Shown here piece by piece: positions 25,501 through 38,645 of a stretch of DNA of 64,000 bases; the first letter of the stretch is position 1, and the number at the start of each line of letters is the position of its first letter. The DNA is from Pomacea canaliculata (taxonomy: Eukaryota > Mollusca > Gastropoda > Architaenioglossa > Ampullariidae), in NCBI RefSeq assembly GCF_003073045.1, contig NC_037596.1, forward strand, positions 10,413,950-10,477,949, in the 5' to 3' direction. Made by a program: the position numbers and the translations under genes. The notes under the pieces are model-generated. The model was not told the DNA's origin and made no database searches. It worked only from the letters and a program-made list of their open reading frames with translations.

Positions 25501-27312
25501 TTGTTGTTAGTTCGCTTTCTTGGTTAGGTTTGACTGACTTACCTGTTTGCTTAGTTGGCTGGTCTTAAAACAGAATCCTTTCAATAAAACTGCCTTTCAT
25601 GGGATATCTATTTGGTTTTTTTTATTATTATTATTGCTTACCTTTGCTGAAAGAAACAACTCACACCTGTAGATTCTTCTTGATGAGTAGATGCGTCCAA
25701 TATGACATAACACACTGACAGATATTGAAGTTTTTTCCCCTCGGCATGACACATTCTCTGCAGGATCTGTTTCACAACAAATTATATATATAAAGTGTCA
25801 TCTTTGAGGAAATCGAAATCACAATTACACAGCATGTGTCATTTCCACCCTTGCATTCGAGACGCTTGTACTGCAAACAGTATTATTCTAGAGCAACAGC
25901 AACTACTCAGCATGAATCACAAGAAAAATATTTTGTATTTTGACATTATATATCGTAATTTTGAAGGGCAAACGATTGGTAAAGCATGAGAAGTATTTTA
26001 GATATATATATATATATCTTCAAAAGCAATTGCTAACCCCTAAGAATTTATTTTTCAAAAAATGACTGCCGTTAACTTATTCTGCCTGAAAAAACTATCA
26101 TTTACTATTATCTATCCTAGCGAGGAAAAGCACCATTAGAAGTTATCCATGTTGTTGGTGTTGTATGAAATGAAATGGTTTAAGAAACAATATAATTATA
26201 AACGTAATATACTTTTTTCTCTTTACGCGAAAATTTTACTTTCGTTTTGGGTTTTCTATAACGGCGAGCTTTTCTAGACCTAGAAACAAGAGCCACAAAC
26301 ACTTTCACGCACGCAGAAAGAAAATCTCAACTGTTAATGTCATTAAAAAAAAAAAATGTCAAAGAAAAAATATGATGCCTTACAGATAAAGTTGAGACCG
26401 CAGCTAATGATGTTTTGTTTGCCACACTGCAGACTTCCGTTGACTGTCTGGACCAGCTTATCTCTCATTGTGTTGTTCACAAGACTGACTGACACGGTGG
26501 TCCTCTCTTCATCACATAAAGTTAACAGGTACACATTCCTTAATGTAGTCGTGTTGGACTTCGTACCCGCTTGGCAGACTCCTAGCAGTGTGGTTCCTGT
26601 TACATCTGCCATTACAATCCTCCACTCCAGCCCTTCCTGGTGGACTCCACCACTGCATGTGAACGTTGTCACGTGACCATCCAACACGTCTGTGATGTTG
26701 TCCTTACCACATGGAGTAAGACTCAGACCTGAAAGAAAGAAAGAAAAAAATGTATGGAGTATTTCAATATTAAGCATACCAAGGTAAAAGCACTGCATTC
26801 TGCGTGGATTTGAGGTGAAAGGACAATTATTTTACATAGATTTCTATATTCACAGCTGGAGAAACAGGTAATCATTATTCACTTTAATGAGAAATATAAA
26901 TGTATATGGAGTGTGGTGCGTGCAACTCCTTTCCAATATCCCAAAATGTATTTCAATCATTCACCACATACACTGTCAGTGTGACAATCTAATGAAAAGC
27001 AATAAAAAGTTATCATTAACCTGAGAAAAAGCCTATATATGCTTTTATTTTCATATCTTATAACTGTTTCGAAATTAAATAAATAAATCATCTCTTTTAG
27101 GCTTGATTTGTTTTTCGTCAGAACGTTAACAGCGCAAATACTTTTCAAAAGACGTAAAAGAAGTTTTCTATTTACGAAAACAAATACTTGACTAAATTTG
27201 TCTTGAACACTTCATTAATAAATTTCAATGAGTACTTTCAAAAGTTTGTGTGAATACTACCTTTTACAATAAGCAGATCAACACTTAGAAGATAAATCCG
27301 CAATATCCACAT
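22494..27312 (-). CDS. A3: short two-domain Ig-like receptor, 3' end unresolved
   Basis: Exons, 5' to 3': 27261-27312 (signal peptide, starts MWILRIYL), 26384-26728 (D1, six Cys, starts GLSLTPCGKD), 25642-25766 and 25168-25372 (D2; YSSRRIYRC and KVSGFCQF), 24658-24801 (TM, then KKKKRR), then tail cassettes 24313-24390, 23490-23576 and 22494-22547. Every intron from D2 onward is phase 1, so the order reads through without a stop: 1090 nt, 363 codons so far. D3 and D4 are absent; only about 370 bp separate D2 from the TM exon. The 22494-22547 cassette ends EIFYEIPWDTG and is homologous to an A4 exon. The last exon with a stop was not found. The 24313-24390 and 23490-23576 cassettes rest on splice sites alone, and the second could instead be a first exon, because an ATG lies ten bases upstream at 23586. 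Confidence 0.7.
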
Positions 27313-27689
27313 GACAAACGGACACTGATTAACTGACAGCTTACTCGATGTCCTCTAGGAAGTTGCAATCACATCTGTGATTTCAAGTCAAAAGGTAAAA
27401 ACAATAGTGACAGATACCTCAAACTATATCATCAAAAACTATGCTAAGCGTATGCCCTCCTGTTCGATACAGTAAGTGAAACCATTATCTTCCATGTTGG
27501 TAACCGTCATTGACGTATGTAGCGGTACGTTTGTGAACTTCAGATTGTAGTCTACTTTCCTCGAAAACTAACCGAAAGTGAGAAGTCCCGCCTCACAGCA
27601 TATAAACTGTTCCTTGAGGAAAAAATGTCGGAACTTACAGCTCATGAAAAGGTTAAAAAAAAAAAAGTGTAAGGTTATAGTCTTATGAC

Positions 27690-27880
27690 TATGAAGAAAG
27701 TGCAGCAATTGCAACTTGGAAGTTCGTCTCCCTCCTTCAGCACTTTTGGTGTAGTGTTCACAAGATTGATGGCCGCAGTGGTCCGCTCGTCAACACATAA
27801 TCTGAAAGTGTTCACATCCCTTAGTGTACACAGTTTAATCCATGCACTCGACTGGCATATGCTACTCTCACACAGACTGT
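27690..27880 (-). pseudogene. Relic D1 exon upstream of A3
   Basis: A minus-strand frame contains LCTLRDVNTFRLCVDERTTA and LVNTT, closely resembling A3 D1 (TTLRNVYLLTLCDEERTTVS, LVNNT). The 5' half with the first cysteines is not recognisable, no donor is kept at the 3' end, and a signal exon is missing. It is best read as the remains of another family A gene between A3 and B1. Confidence 0.6.
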
Positions 27881-28463
27881 ATGTCCTTCTTGTGTGAAAT
27901 CGAAAATTAGTGTCATAGATCGATATCATAATTTATGCAATTGAAAAGAAGAATGATTTACGATAATAAGCAAAAAAAGCTAGCGAAACTCAGTTACGTT
28001 AAGTTGCGTTAGATTTTCATGTGTCTGGCTCACTATTCAAAATGTTTGCAAGGGCTTCTGTGTCTATCAGCGTTAAGAGTCGTGATGGCAATGAGAAGGC
28101 ATCAATTCAAGCTGATATCGGATAAATACGGGAGACAACTCTTCAGTTCGAAAGACAGCTACCTTAAGTGGTCATGTCCCTTAGAGACACCTTGCTGTTC
28201 TCCAGCCTCTCGCGTATTTTGGATCTGCAAAGAGGGCTTGCTTCGTACATAAAGTTATAGATTTAGTAACATCGCTTTTAATGTAAACTGTGCATGTTCC
28301 TGTTTGTCTTTTTTATATTTTTGTCTGCACTATGCTCGCACAAGTGGAACGCAATTCATCTGTGCATTCGAGCTCACACACAATCACACATCTATTTGAA
28401 TATTGTTTGTGTTTGCACTCTTTGTCCTTGTATCTTACTTAATTGCTGTCGCTTATTGGTTCG

Positions 28464-28510
<47 letters not shown>

Positions 28511-30987
28511 CGTGCGGGCATGCGTGCGCGCGTTCTTTTTTTCTTTATACTCGATATCGACATTTCGACTGGCATCTACAAAATCGATTGTAGGGGTTGA
28601 CTGTAGGAAAATACAATTGTTTAAGAAAGACCTGAATTACCTTTTATCGAGTTATACACCACTGACATTTTTTTAATCGATTATTTCCATGGAGACGAAA
28701 AACATAAGAGACACTAAACAAAAGGTTTTGGACCTTCTGTAGCCGTAGTTTCTTTTCCTTTGCTCAACACACGCATTGTCTTGTTTTTCTTATTCAGTTT
28801 TTTTTAAGCTGAGCCATTTCCATTCATTTAGATGTAGATGTTTATTGTTCAACGTGTGTAATCAAGACTTGTAGTTATGTGTCGGTTATTTCTTCTGTGA
28901 GAACGAGTGGTTATGGGCAAGCTCAGCGATTTACAGAAAAAGTAGATACACACAGAAAGACAGACAAGGACGCACACAACATAATATAGAATGTCATGCG
29001 AGATAAAAAATATATATATATATATGTCTTGCTCATTTATTCCTTGATACATTTTCACTACCTCACTAATCATACTACTATGACTTTGCAATATACCTTT
29101 TTTTACATTTCTTTGTGTCCTTCATTCTTTCCTCTTTTCCTTCTTCTGTTCTTGTCTCTAACTTATAAACGCGCATCTCAGTTCTAAGCCCATTTTACAA
29201 TCCCAAAAGTTCTTGAGACCGATGCTGATCAATAAGTGGCTGCCAATAAACTTGACAGCGCAGTCAAGTGCAGCACAATCCCACGACCGTCGCGTGACGT
29301 CAACATTCGCCACCATGCTACCTGTCCTTGTGTCCTTAAAGTGAACTTGCTTTTGCATGTGTGTTAACATGTGTATATATATATATATGGTCATTAAATA
29401 ATTTAGTTTATTTATATCTTTGTAGTTACTTTACAGTGTGAGCCTTTGTATTTTTGGGGGGATGAGGGAACTGTCACAGAGCTCATGCGAATGTTTGATT
29501 TTATTTAAGTTGTTACATGGCACATAATTTATTATAGTATAAGTCATTGATGTACGAAACCTTGCAATATGACTACAGCTCACTCTACCTAATATAGCAC
29601 ACATCACTATGGTCATTTTAACTGTAGACATAACTTGCCTGTAATTATTTTTACGCAAAAAAAGTTGCAAAATTCACTAATGGGTGTTCTCCATCGTGAC
29701 AGAACCTACATGGTGATTACAAAAGCATATTTTAGTTCAGTTGTGGTTATACATGCCGACTTTCTGTTTAATAGTGGTTGAAAATGTTAATAATAATGCT
29801 AACAACAATAGTTTCCAAACTTTAATAAAGACAAAAAAGACAAAAAGTAAATAAAGTCTTCTTTTTTTTATCTACTACATGGTTTCACACTTAAGAAAAT
29901 TTTTTAATCTGTTTGCCATCGTGACTGCATGTGCGCTTGAGTAAAGAACTCGACTCATTCCCTGTTCGTCATCATACTTCCTTCCTTTAAGGAATCTTAA
30001 ACTTCCGCAAACGTTTCTGAAACATTCTTTGTCAGCCAGCAACATGAAAGTAAATTGGTGGTTTTCTTGCAAGAGAACTAAAAATGGTATTCAGAAAACA
30101 ATTAAAGATTTCGGTTAGATTAAGTTGAAGTATTGTTTGTTATCCATAAAAGACAATTTCTCTAGAATGTTTTTCCTAGTTTTGGTAAAAATGTTATGCT
30201 TTTCATCCCTAGTATGCATGCACTATGCGACTTAAAATACACACACACACAAACACACGTACGTGGGTGAAAATTGATCTCTGCCTTTATTTTATACACA
30301 CACACACACATACAAAAAAATTAAATATCTAGCAAATTTAAGGATTTTTCCTAAATTATTCGTCTTTGTTGATCTTTGCTTTTTTCCGGGTATTCTATTC
30401 CTTGCCTGTTGAAAAGTCTTTTAACTTTCTGCAGTGTATCAGCCGATGTGGGTTTGTTTACAATCTCCATTTTTCGTTGCTATGTGAGAGAGTGTTCTTC
30501 CCATTTGTGGGAGTGATCATTATGTGAAATTTATAAAATATTAATAAAATTAAATTAAAATAAAATAAAATAAATACAAAAATTAATAAAATATTATAAA
30601 ATTTACAGTTGTAAATCTTATTAGTTGATTTATATGGTATTATTGGCCAGATTTAAGCCACAATGCAGCTTAAAGTGAAGCATGAACAGTTTCATTAAAT
30701 GCAAGGGACGTGTTTTTTGTAATTGTAAAATAATTGTTTTTGAAGAATTATTGTCAAGACATTTTCTGATTAAGTGATTATAGTTCTAAACTTGTAAAAT
30801 AATCTGTTTATATTAATGAAGTAAAAATGTAGTAAATTTAAAGTTGTATACAGTGAGAAAACTATTTTAATACTCTATGCATATTAACTGCGCTGTACAT
30901 ATCGGAACTTTCTACATTTTGGGAAAATCCCAGCGTTGGAATTTGAATATTTCAGATGTTAGTACAAAAACAACAACAAAATCCGAA
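27881..30987. other. Divergent spacer between A3 and B1
   Basis: Intergenic stretch that should hold the promoters of both A3 (minus) and B1 (plus). It contains a (GT)n-(GA)n run at 28464-28508, TA-rich patches near 29010-29030 and 29376-29390, and (CA)n runs near 30240 and 30300. No coding exon is supported. Confidence 0.5.
28464..28508. repeat. Compound (GT)n(GA)n microsatellite
   Basis: About six GT units run directly into about 17 GA units, in the A3/B1 divergent spacer. Confidence 0.95.
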
Positions 30988-33900
30988 ATGAACGCTCTTC
31001 TCGCCTTTATCATTACCTTTTTCAGTTCTTTATCATCAGGTTGGTGTTATATATATATATAAAATATTACGATAGAAACAGAAAATAATTGTAATTTTAC
31101 TAAAAGCAACACATATATATATATCTCTTGCTTTTTTCTGTGCATTTTGCATTATTTTTGAACAATAGCATGGGGTTTTGTTGGGTATTAAACAAGTAAG
31201 TTTAAAGAAAGAAGCGAAAAGGAATCTGGTTGTCGTTAAGTTAGCATGTGGTGATTGTTGTCTGATAAATTGTCTATTGATTTAAATTAAAAGTATAAAA
31301 CGAAAGTAGCATAAATTAAAATTTATTTGGTAAACCAGTTACAGTTGATGTATTGACATACAATGAGAAAGAGATGGAGATTAGTTGTTTATGTTCGTGG
31401 TAACAGTAAGCACAAATTATATTAAAATCGAAAGAGCACTGCTTGGTTCTATGCATAGTTTGCAAACTTTTTTAATGGACATTGACTGCCACCTTTTCAT
31501 TCCTTCACTTTGTAAACCTAATTATCAAGACATGATATATTTATATTGATCAACATGTTGACTTACAAATTTTGAGAAAGAAATAATATATTACAATATC
31601 ATTCCAAAGTACTTCTTTAAACCATAACTGCACTTTAAAGACCCAGCTAGAGCATTATGTATTCACAATATCAGGAAGCTTGTTACCAGAAAGACTAGTT
31701 GATATACACTGTATACCAGTCCCCAATCACCTCAGTTTGGCAGCTTGCCTATAAAACCTTGGACTCTGCCTGTGTAAGAGGGGAAACGAAAGGTTGTACT
31801 GTCCATTGCACTCAGTATACCTCACTAGCTTAGACAGCATTCTGATATGAATTTAGCTCCTTAGACTGTGAGAACGTGGTAACTTGCTGGCGAATGGTTT
31901 CAAAATAGAAACAGTTACACCAAGCTTTATTTTTTTTATTCAGTCTTATTTCCCAGCCTGCAGAGCTTGGATTCATAGTGGGGCCTTCTACTACCCCACT
32001 AGTTTTGCAGGCTGGGTTAGTACGCGAAATAAAAATTTCAAAGCTTCAGCCAGTATTGATTCATGTACAGACAAGTTTGTTTGATGACTAGATTTCCTAG
32101 AACACGACATCAGATAGTTGCAGATTTCCTGCTTCTACTTTTTTCTGTGGACAGTTTTCCTCTGTATTTCAATAATGTTGAATGAATGTTTAGTGTTAAG
32201 ACTTCAACAGTCATAGTATGCAAATTTCTTAAAATACAGGCAGAACATTATTTTGCAGATACAAATGTCAGCTTTGAAAATGTGAAGCAGCTACATCAAA
32301 TATCAGTAAATAATAATCTAAAGTTGGATAGAACTAGATATTATTACAGCTTCACACACACACACTTTCACTCTAACTTTCACTTTTACTTTTACACCCC
32401 CCAGTCTTCCTGTGCTTCCAGCCCAGATTCTGATTTCCTGAGCTAGCTCCCAGCAGTCGCATACCTGTCTTCAATCAATGCATGAGTAATTGTTTAACTG
32501 CTAACAATGGAAACTCGGTTTTTCCCTCTGGCACTGTTGCTATGTGCACTGTACTTGGCACCGGCAAACCAAAAGGAAGGAATATGAAGTGAAATGGGGT
32601 GAATTGGATTACATAGCTGCCCTGAGATTTTGCATTATTTTACTGCTTGACATAAAAAGGTTGCTTAATCAACCAAGTGACTGTTCTCAAGTTTTACAGT
32701 TTTACATTAATTTTTTTTAATTCAACATGCTGTAAAATTAACAATAATCATATGCTTAGTTCTTTAAACACCTCTCTGATTTATCTGTTGCAAATTTGAC
32801 AGTATTTTTATGAGTATGTAAACTGGCCACTAGGCACATTTTGTTTTACTCAGCTTTAGCGCACATTTGTGTGTGTATGTGCTGTGAGGTTTTTAACACA
32901 AGCAATGTTCATATGACAAAATACAGCATTTGCAGGCATACATACATATACAGATGCACACACACACAAACACAAACATTCATTTTTTTTCTCGTTTAGT
33001 TCATTTCTCTGTCTCCCCCACTCTCTCTCTCTCTGTCTCTCATGGTGTCATTTTCACTCTGGTTATTTCTGTTATGCTTCCTAAAGGGCACAACATATTA
33101 TCTTTTTTAATATCATGATTTGCTGTTACTTACACATTTTCTGGTTTTGTATCTTTAACATCTCTGGTTATGAGCCTAAGCTATAAGATGCAGTTTAGTT
33201 TTGTCCTTTGTTTCATCAACAATGCACAAAAAATTACTATAATTGTGTTTACTATTGCAGTTTTTCCATTTGGAATAAAGTTTGAATGTCCAGATTATTT
33301 TCATGACGGAGAAAATATTATAACCTGCAAGATCAACAGAACTGCAATTGAAGAAGCTGCCTGCTATTCTTTATATCAGGCAGTAACATTTGATCGAACG
33401 ATTAAATTTCAGCCAACGGTTGCTGCATGTCTGTCAGACAACTATGATCCTGGTGCAAAGTGCAGCCCTTTAAGTAAACATGTTCCAGGAAAGTGTTGGT
33501 GTAATGATTCAATTGGAGAGATCTTCACATACAAATTTTCCTACATTGCCAACAGAACACTTGATGCAGGGGGGAAACTTGAGTGCAAGCTTTGCATTTT
33601 ACCAAGGAATTATCTGGAAGTATTTGTTAGTGAAGGATGCATGAATATGAAATTTGGTAAGTAATTTTGCCAATTACTTATAGAATTATCTGTAGAAAAA
33701 GCAAATACAATGTTCCAAATTTTTTAACTGTTCTTATTTTTTAATATGCAAACTAAATTGTTAACTCAGATCTAGTTATATTTAAATTCTGACTTCGATG
33801 TATGTGCATTTTAGTGCATTTTCACTTTTCAGTTGTTGTAAGCCTTATAGCAGATGGTCTTCTTGTAGACTCTGTTCTGTGGTCACACATATGAGATAGT

Positions 33901-36900
33901 GTGTACAATAGCAACTATTCGCATAAATTATAATCAACTCTGGCATGTGGGTAGGTGGGCGGATATGGGACATGCATGCTAAAATACTCAGAGCCACATG
34001 TGACAGGAGAATGAAAAAGATAATAGACTGGAACATGTAATTAGCATATAACTTATCTTTCATTTTTTCTTTTTCTTTTTTTTTTCCAGCCAGTCATGAG
34101 TCAAACATTACTCATCAGCAGTCTTCTTTTTCGTCTTCGGCGGGCAAACAGGATAACACTGTGACTATAGTTGCATGTGTACTTACAGTCACAATTGTAG
34201 CAGCTGTAGTAATAGCTGTTTTCATTTTCATGAAGAAACGTCGCAGTAAGTACAGGGGTTTTTTTTTTTTCTTTTTTTTTTTTTTAACTTCTTAGTTGCT
34301 TTTATTTATTTTTATTTTTTGGTACATAGCTGGAACATGCTGAAATTATATTTAATTTTTCAACAGAATTTCAATGATTTTATCTTGTCTAATATTGTAT
34401 TTTAATAATGTCACTGATGTACACCATCCATTAATAGTTTAGATTTGCAGTCTTTTGGTTATGGTCTTCCTTTGGATGTAGTTCAGATTTTTGTTCCCCA
34501 TTTGTAGGCACGCAAATTGTATTCATATAACTCAAATTCACAAGTCTTTTTCTAATAAAGAGTGTTTTTGTCCTAAGCCATAGTATCCATGCAAACGCCT
34601 GTGACACAGTCACTGATTCATTCATTCTTACATGAACTATATCTTCAAAATATCTTGATTAACATTCTCAAATATTTGATAAGCTGTATCAAACTGTAGA
34701 GATGATTGGCCATGTCTTTGCTATAGACATATAAACATTCTCATGCACCTTACCATATTCATTAATTGTGATTATTAATGATATATGTGCAGAATTTTTA
34801 GAAGGAGCATGCTAAAACCTATAACTTAAATTCGATGAAATTTAATACTACATCTGGAAAAATGACAACAGCTTTGGATTGTTAAGTTTTTCCCCCAAAT
34901 GTAAATGGCATAAATTACTCATTAATACTTCAAAATGCACAATGACATTCCTTATACCCAACCAAATTTACAAAGTTTGCTGCAATGATTTACACAGCTA
35001 TATTAAACTGCAGCACTGTTTTTCTACAGACCTGATGGACTGATTTAGCTCTAATGGTTCTTAAAGCCAGTGATAATTATGATGATATTTTTATAAACAA
35101 AATATTTACACTCAAAGTAATAATGTTTGATGAGAGGAAGGCTGATAGAAGTCACTTAAGAGGACACATTCTGGTTTGCCTATTATTTGCCCAGCTAATC
35201 TTTAAGTAAAATATATGCTGGCAATGTGGCTCTCAAATATACACTGTGTGTCACTTGCTGTTTGTAAACTTTACTGTATATACAACAATTATGATTTATT
35301 TCATTGAACAAGAAAAATTGTCATTATCATATTTTTGTTATATATTTAGTAGCAAAATGAGAAATAGTTTTACATTTTTTCTTTTATTTCTTTTTCAGAT
35401 TCCCGCAGAAAGAGGTATGAGTATTTTTTCTCTCTGTTTCTTTCTGTTTAGTTCTCAGTTTTATAACAATAGTGATAGTTTAAAACTGCTTGTCCTTTAT
35501 CATGGATGTTCTGGGAGCAATACACTGATAAAGACCTGTGAAGGAAGAACAGTTCAAGATGAAGAAAGAAGTGAAATTCTTAGAACACATAAATACAATT
35601 GATGTATGACTGAGATAGTACCAGGCAAAGGGAGAAAGAGCCCTGCCTTATTAAATGTATATGTCGGTAGGTCGCTGCGGACTGCTTATGATTCGAATCA
35701 TACGAGAGACATTTGGGTGCCCACTTTTCTCACCCCAGTCTTTGAAATAAAATACACCTATCACTTCAAGGATTATTTTTATTTGCTACCTCCGTGGTAA
35801 ATACTTTTAGTATCTGATGGTCTCTTTTTTCCTACCATCTCTGCCTTCCTCTCTTTCTGAGGTGAAAAAAGCAATGCCCACACTTTTCACTCGACACCTA
35901 CAGCAGAGGGAGTAATTACTTAAGTGGCTTTATATAGACGGTTGTTCAGTTGAGGCAAGGGCGTGATACCTCCACAGTAACAGTGTATAGTCTGTAATAG
36001 TTTGTACTCACAACTCAAGATGGTTGTTGCTTGAAATGGACATTTCGGGGGCGCAGCGTTTAAAGTACGTGGCACCAAGGCAGCGAGGACCGATTGTTCT
36101 GAGCTTCGATGTCGTCTTAGCTCAGTTTATTCCTTCTTACTCTTCGAGTCGCATATGGCGCACGATGTCGTCTTGGGGACCTTTATTCTTCTGCACGTGG
36201 TAGACGTTTACAGAGTCGGCTGCTGTGTCTTATAGTTGCTGGCTCTGTGTAAAATACCATTAACCCCTTCACTTCCCACCCCGTCACGCGATTTTCAAAA
36301 ACATGACTAATTGCGGCAACGGCACGTTAAGTAGGAGTCATACAGCGAGTCACGAGCTGTGACTTTGTCGAGTGTCATTACTTCGCTTCCCTGTTCATGA
36401 AGATAGACATAGGTATATGTCAGCTGCATATCTTATCTTTTGGTGTCAACGTGATTTGTGATCATACATGGTATGTCAAGCGTGTACTTGTCCTTTGTTC
36501 TGTTGGCCGCTTGACTTCGATTTTCAGGGGCGAGTCAGGTCTTAACAAGTCAGCTGAATGTCATTAAACTCACTGCATGGAGAGGGTGTATATAAATAAC
36601 CTGCTGATGGCTCCAAGCTTTAGAAACTGTTTAGATGGAGGCATAAATGTGGGAGACAAGGTCTCTTCCCTGTAAGATCCTTTCACCCCACCCCTCCTTT
36701 TTTTATACCTCCTGTTTAAAGCAACAAAAGACAGTGCCTCTAGATTCAAGAAGAAAACGGACTCAGTGGGCAAAGACTTTTTTATTTGCACAGACTTCTT
36801 TAAATATGTACTTTTCCAGTGAAAAGGCAATGTTTCAAATAGATTAAAACTGGTAAATGTTTCTGTCCAAGTTTCTATAGCGTACTGGGTAAATTGAGTG

Positions 36901-37633
36901 TTTTCCATGTGAACTTTGTGTGTTTCTTATGGATCTGTTACTTTCTTTGATATGTGTGTGTGTTAACGTGTTGGATTGACATATCGTTAAGATAAGTCTA
37001 GGGGTTTTATTATCTCTGCAGAGTGTGCTATTGGCATTGCTGGCAAACAATATATCATAATTTATGTATCCCAACCTCATGAACGGATGTGTTTTTATTA
37101 TTGTTTTTTGTTTTGTTATGTTATGTTTTGTTTTGTTTTTGTCTTCCCTATACGGACTTCAAAACTCTCCCATTTTTTCTGCAAATAAACTTAGACCCGA
37201 ATTTAGCCAGCTCTGTATCTAAAGAAGAATTTTGAAATATAAGACGGCAAGCAATATTTCATTATCATCAAAGCATATTATCTTTTGACTCACTAGTTTC
37301 GTATTTATTTAGACGTATTTGATATTTTTATATTGTCATCAAATTATCACCGCTCACAAACTTGTGTAGACGTTTGCCTTCTGTGTGTCATGAATAACAT
37401 CTTCTGTTGGTCCTATCACAGAATGATGTGTCCTTTCTATATGAATGTATACCTTTCGCTCTACAGTACGACCTACTCATACATTCCTCCCTTTCTGGTT
37501 CATGAAATTCTGACTGTTTTTCCACAGGAATCCTGAAATATTTACGACACATAATGAGGCCGAACAGGACGTGCCAATGATAAATACTGAGGAAAGACAA
37601 CAAAGCGGCAAGCCAAACCGGAACGGAAAATAA
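30988..37633 (+). CDS. B1: small cysteine-rich membrane receptor (241 aa)
   Basis: Exons: 30988-31039 (signal peptide, starts MNALLAF), 33261-33656 (ectodomain), 34090-34245 (stalk and TM), 35399-35414 (16-nt micro-exon), 37528-37633 (tail, stop TAA). Phases 1, 1, 1, 2 fit and the total is 726 nt. The ectodomain starts FECPDYF and has ten cysteines, including LECKLCILP, with NRT sequons. TM is about residues 173-197, then KKRR. The tail (NSRRKRNPEIF... to ...NRNGK) has no tyrosine. The domain is unnamed to me. Its CP/ITC start and its cluster of late cysteines recall family A D1, so it may be a divergent Ig-like fold. Function unknown; it may pair with another signalling subunit or act as a decoy. 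Confidence 0.8.
31040..33260 (+). other. B1 intron 1
   Basis: A 2.2-kb intron with a nested inverted repeat at 31952-32016, a (CA)n/(CT)n patch at 32345-32400 and another around 32955-33040. No further exon is needed to keep the frame. Confidence 0.6.
31952..32016. repeat. Nested perfect inverted repeat (hairpin)
   Basis: Outer arms cccagcctgca (31952-31962) and tgcaggctggg (32006-32016) enclose inner arms tagtgggg (31976-31983) and ccccacta (31994-32001). Both arm pairs are perfect. It could fold as one interrupted hairpin on either strand. Confidence 0.75.
34246..35398 (+). other. B1 intron 3
   Basis: T-run at its 5' end, otherwise AT-rich and featureless. It ends in a strong polypyrimidine tract before the 16-nt exon at 35399. 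Confidence 0.55.
35415..37527 (+). other. B1 intron 4
   Basis: A 2.1-kb intron that follows the micro-exon donor GTATGAG. A GC-richer island around 35990-36250 may be an old repeat; I could not identify it. A TTTTG-rich patch lies near 37100-37140. Confidence 0.45.
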
Positions 37634-38569
37634 GTCATGGTTAATGGCATGCTTCAAAGGTTTTTTTTAAGGCAAAACCTTAATCGACATAAATTGCAAG
37701 AACTGAAAATTTGTTATTTCGCAAAAGGCAGCTTTTGTTATATCTCTTTGCTTATTCTAGTACAAGTGATGTTCAGTCAGTCATGTTGTTTAATCCAGCT
37801 TGTAACTCTACTTCATATTTTTTTAAATCGACATCTCGTCTAAGATAACTTTTTGACTTTGTTCTGTAGGCCTCAACATAAACAGATTTTCTTCGCATTG
37901 TAAACTATACCAGACTCTTATTTAATCAGGTTTAACAAGGAAATAAGTTGTCCACAATGTGATTTAGTTTCGCTGGAACAGAATCGAATCTGTTGGTGCA
38001 GCTTGTCGCTACACTTTTACAATTTCTATAAGAGGAAGTTACAAAGGAAATATTCCGATCGCAATTAGTGCATTATTAAAATGCTTCCTTCAGCTAGTTT
38101 TGAACCATTGCCATTATTTGACTAGTTTGCAGAGATTTGGTATTAAATCCTTCTGTTCCATTGCCCCCTCTTCTTTTCTGTAGTTTTACATATTTAGAGA
38201 GAATCTCGTTCTGTCCTAAAAACAAATCTCATGAAGTGTTACAAAAGTTTGCTGTATTTCATGTATTTGCAACAATTAGCTTCTTATCCGCATCATGACC
38301 TTTTGTCACCGCGATACAGCCTTAGTTGTTCGCGTAAAGCTCCAACCAACCATCCGCATATTTTATATTTAGTTTTGGCTTTGCTTGTTGTGGGCAGGTT
38401 CTTAAAGGTCTATTCGGGTGCAAAAGTTTATTAGATGAAGGTCATTACAGAATAGCATTTCCACTAATCCGGGTGACTATCCCCTTATCCTCTTCTGCTG
38501 TCGATAATATAAAAATAATTCCATGCGCTAAAGGCCAGACCCAGCTTCATGTCTGTACATAAGCGCCTA

Positions 38570-38645
38570 ATAATAAGAATAATAATATGTTGAACGTGTA
38601 TAGCGCTTTTTCCCAGCCATTAAAGGCGGGCTCAAAGCGCATACT
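38570..38645. repeat. Candidate dispersed repeat with 'agcgc' ends
   Basis: The segment has an AAT-rich start followed by gtatagcgctttttccc and ends ctcaaagcgcata. This style of short repeat is common in invertebrate genomes. The fragment aagcgcattgagct near 54207 looks similar. Assignment to a named family is not possible here. Confidence 0.35.

Noticed and set aside
28294-28676. Plus-strand frames across the GT/GA microsatellite
   Set aside because: The reading is produced by the dinucleotide repeat (ERERERE-type sequence).
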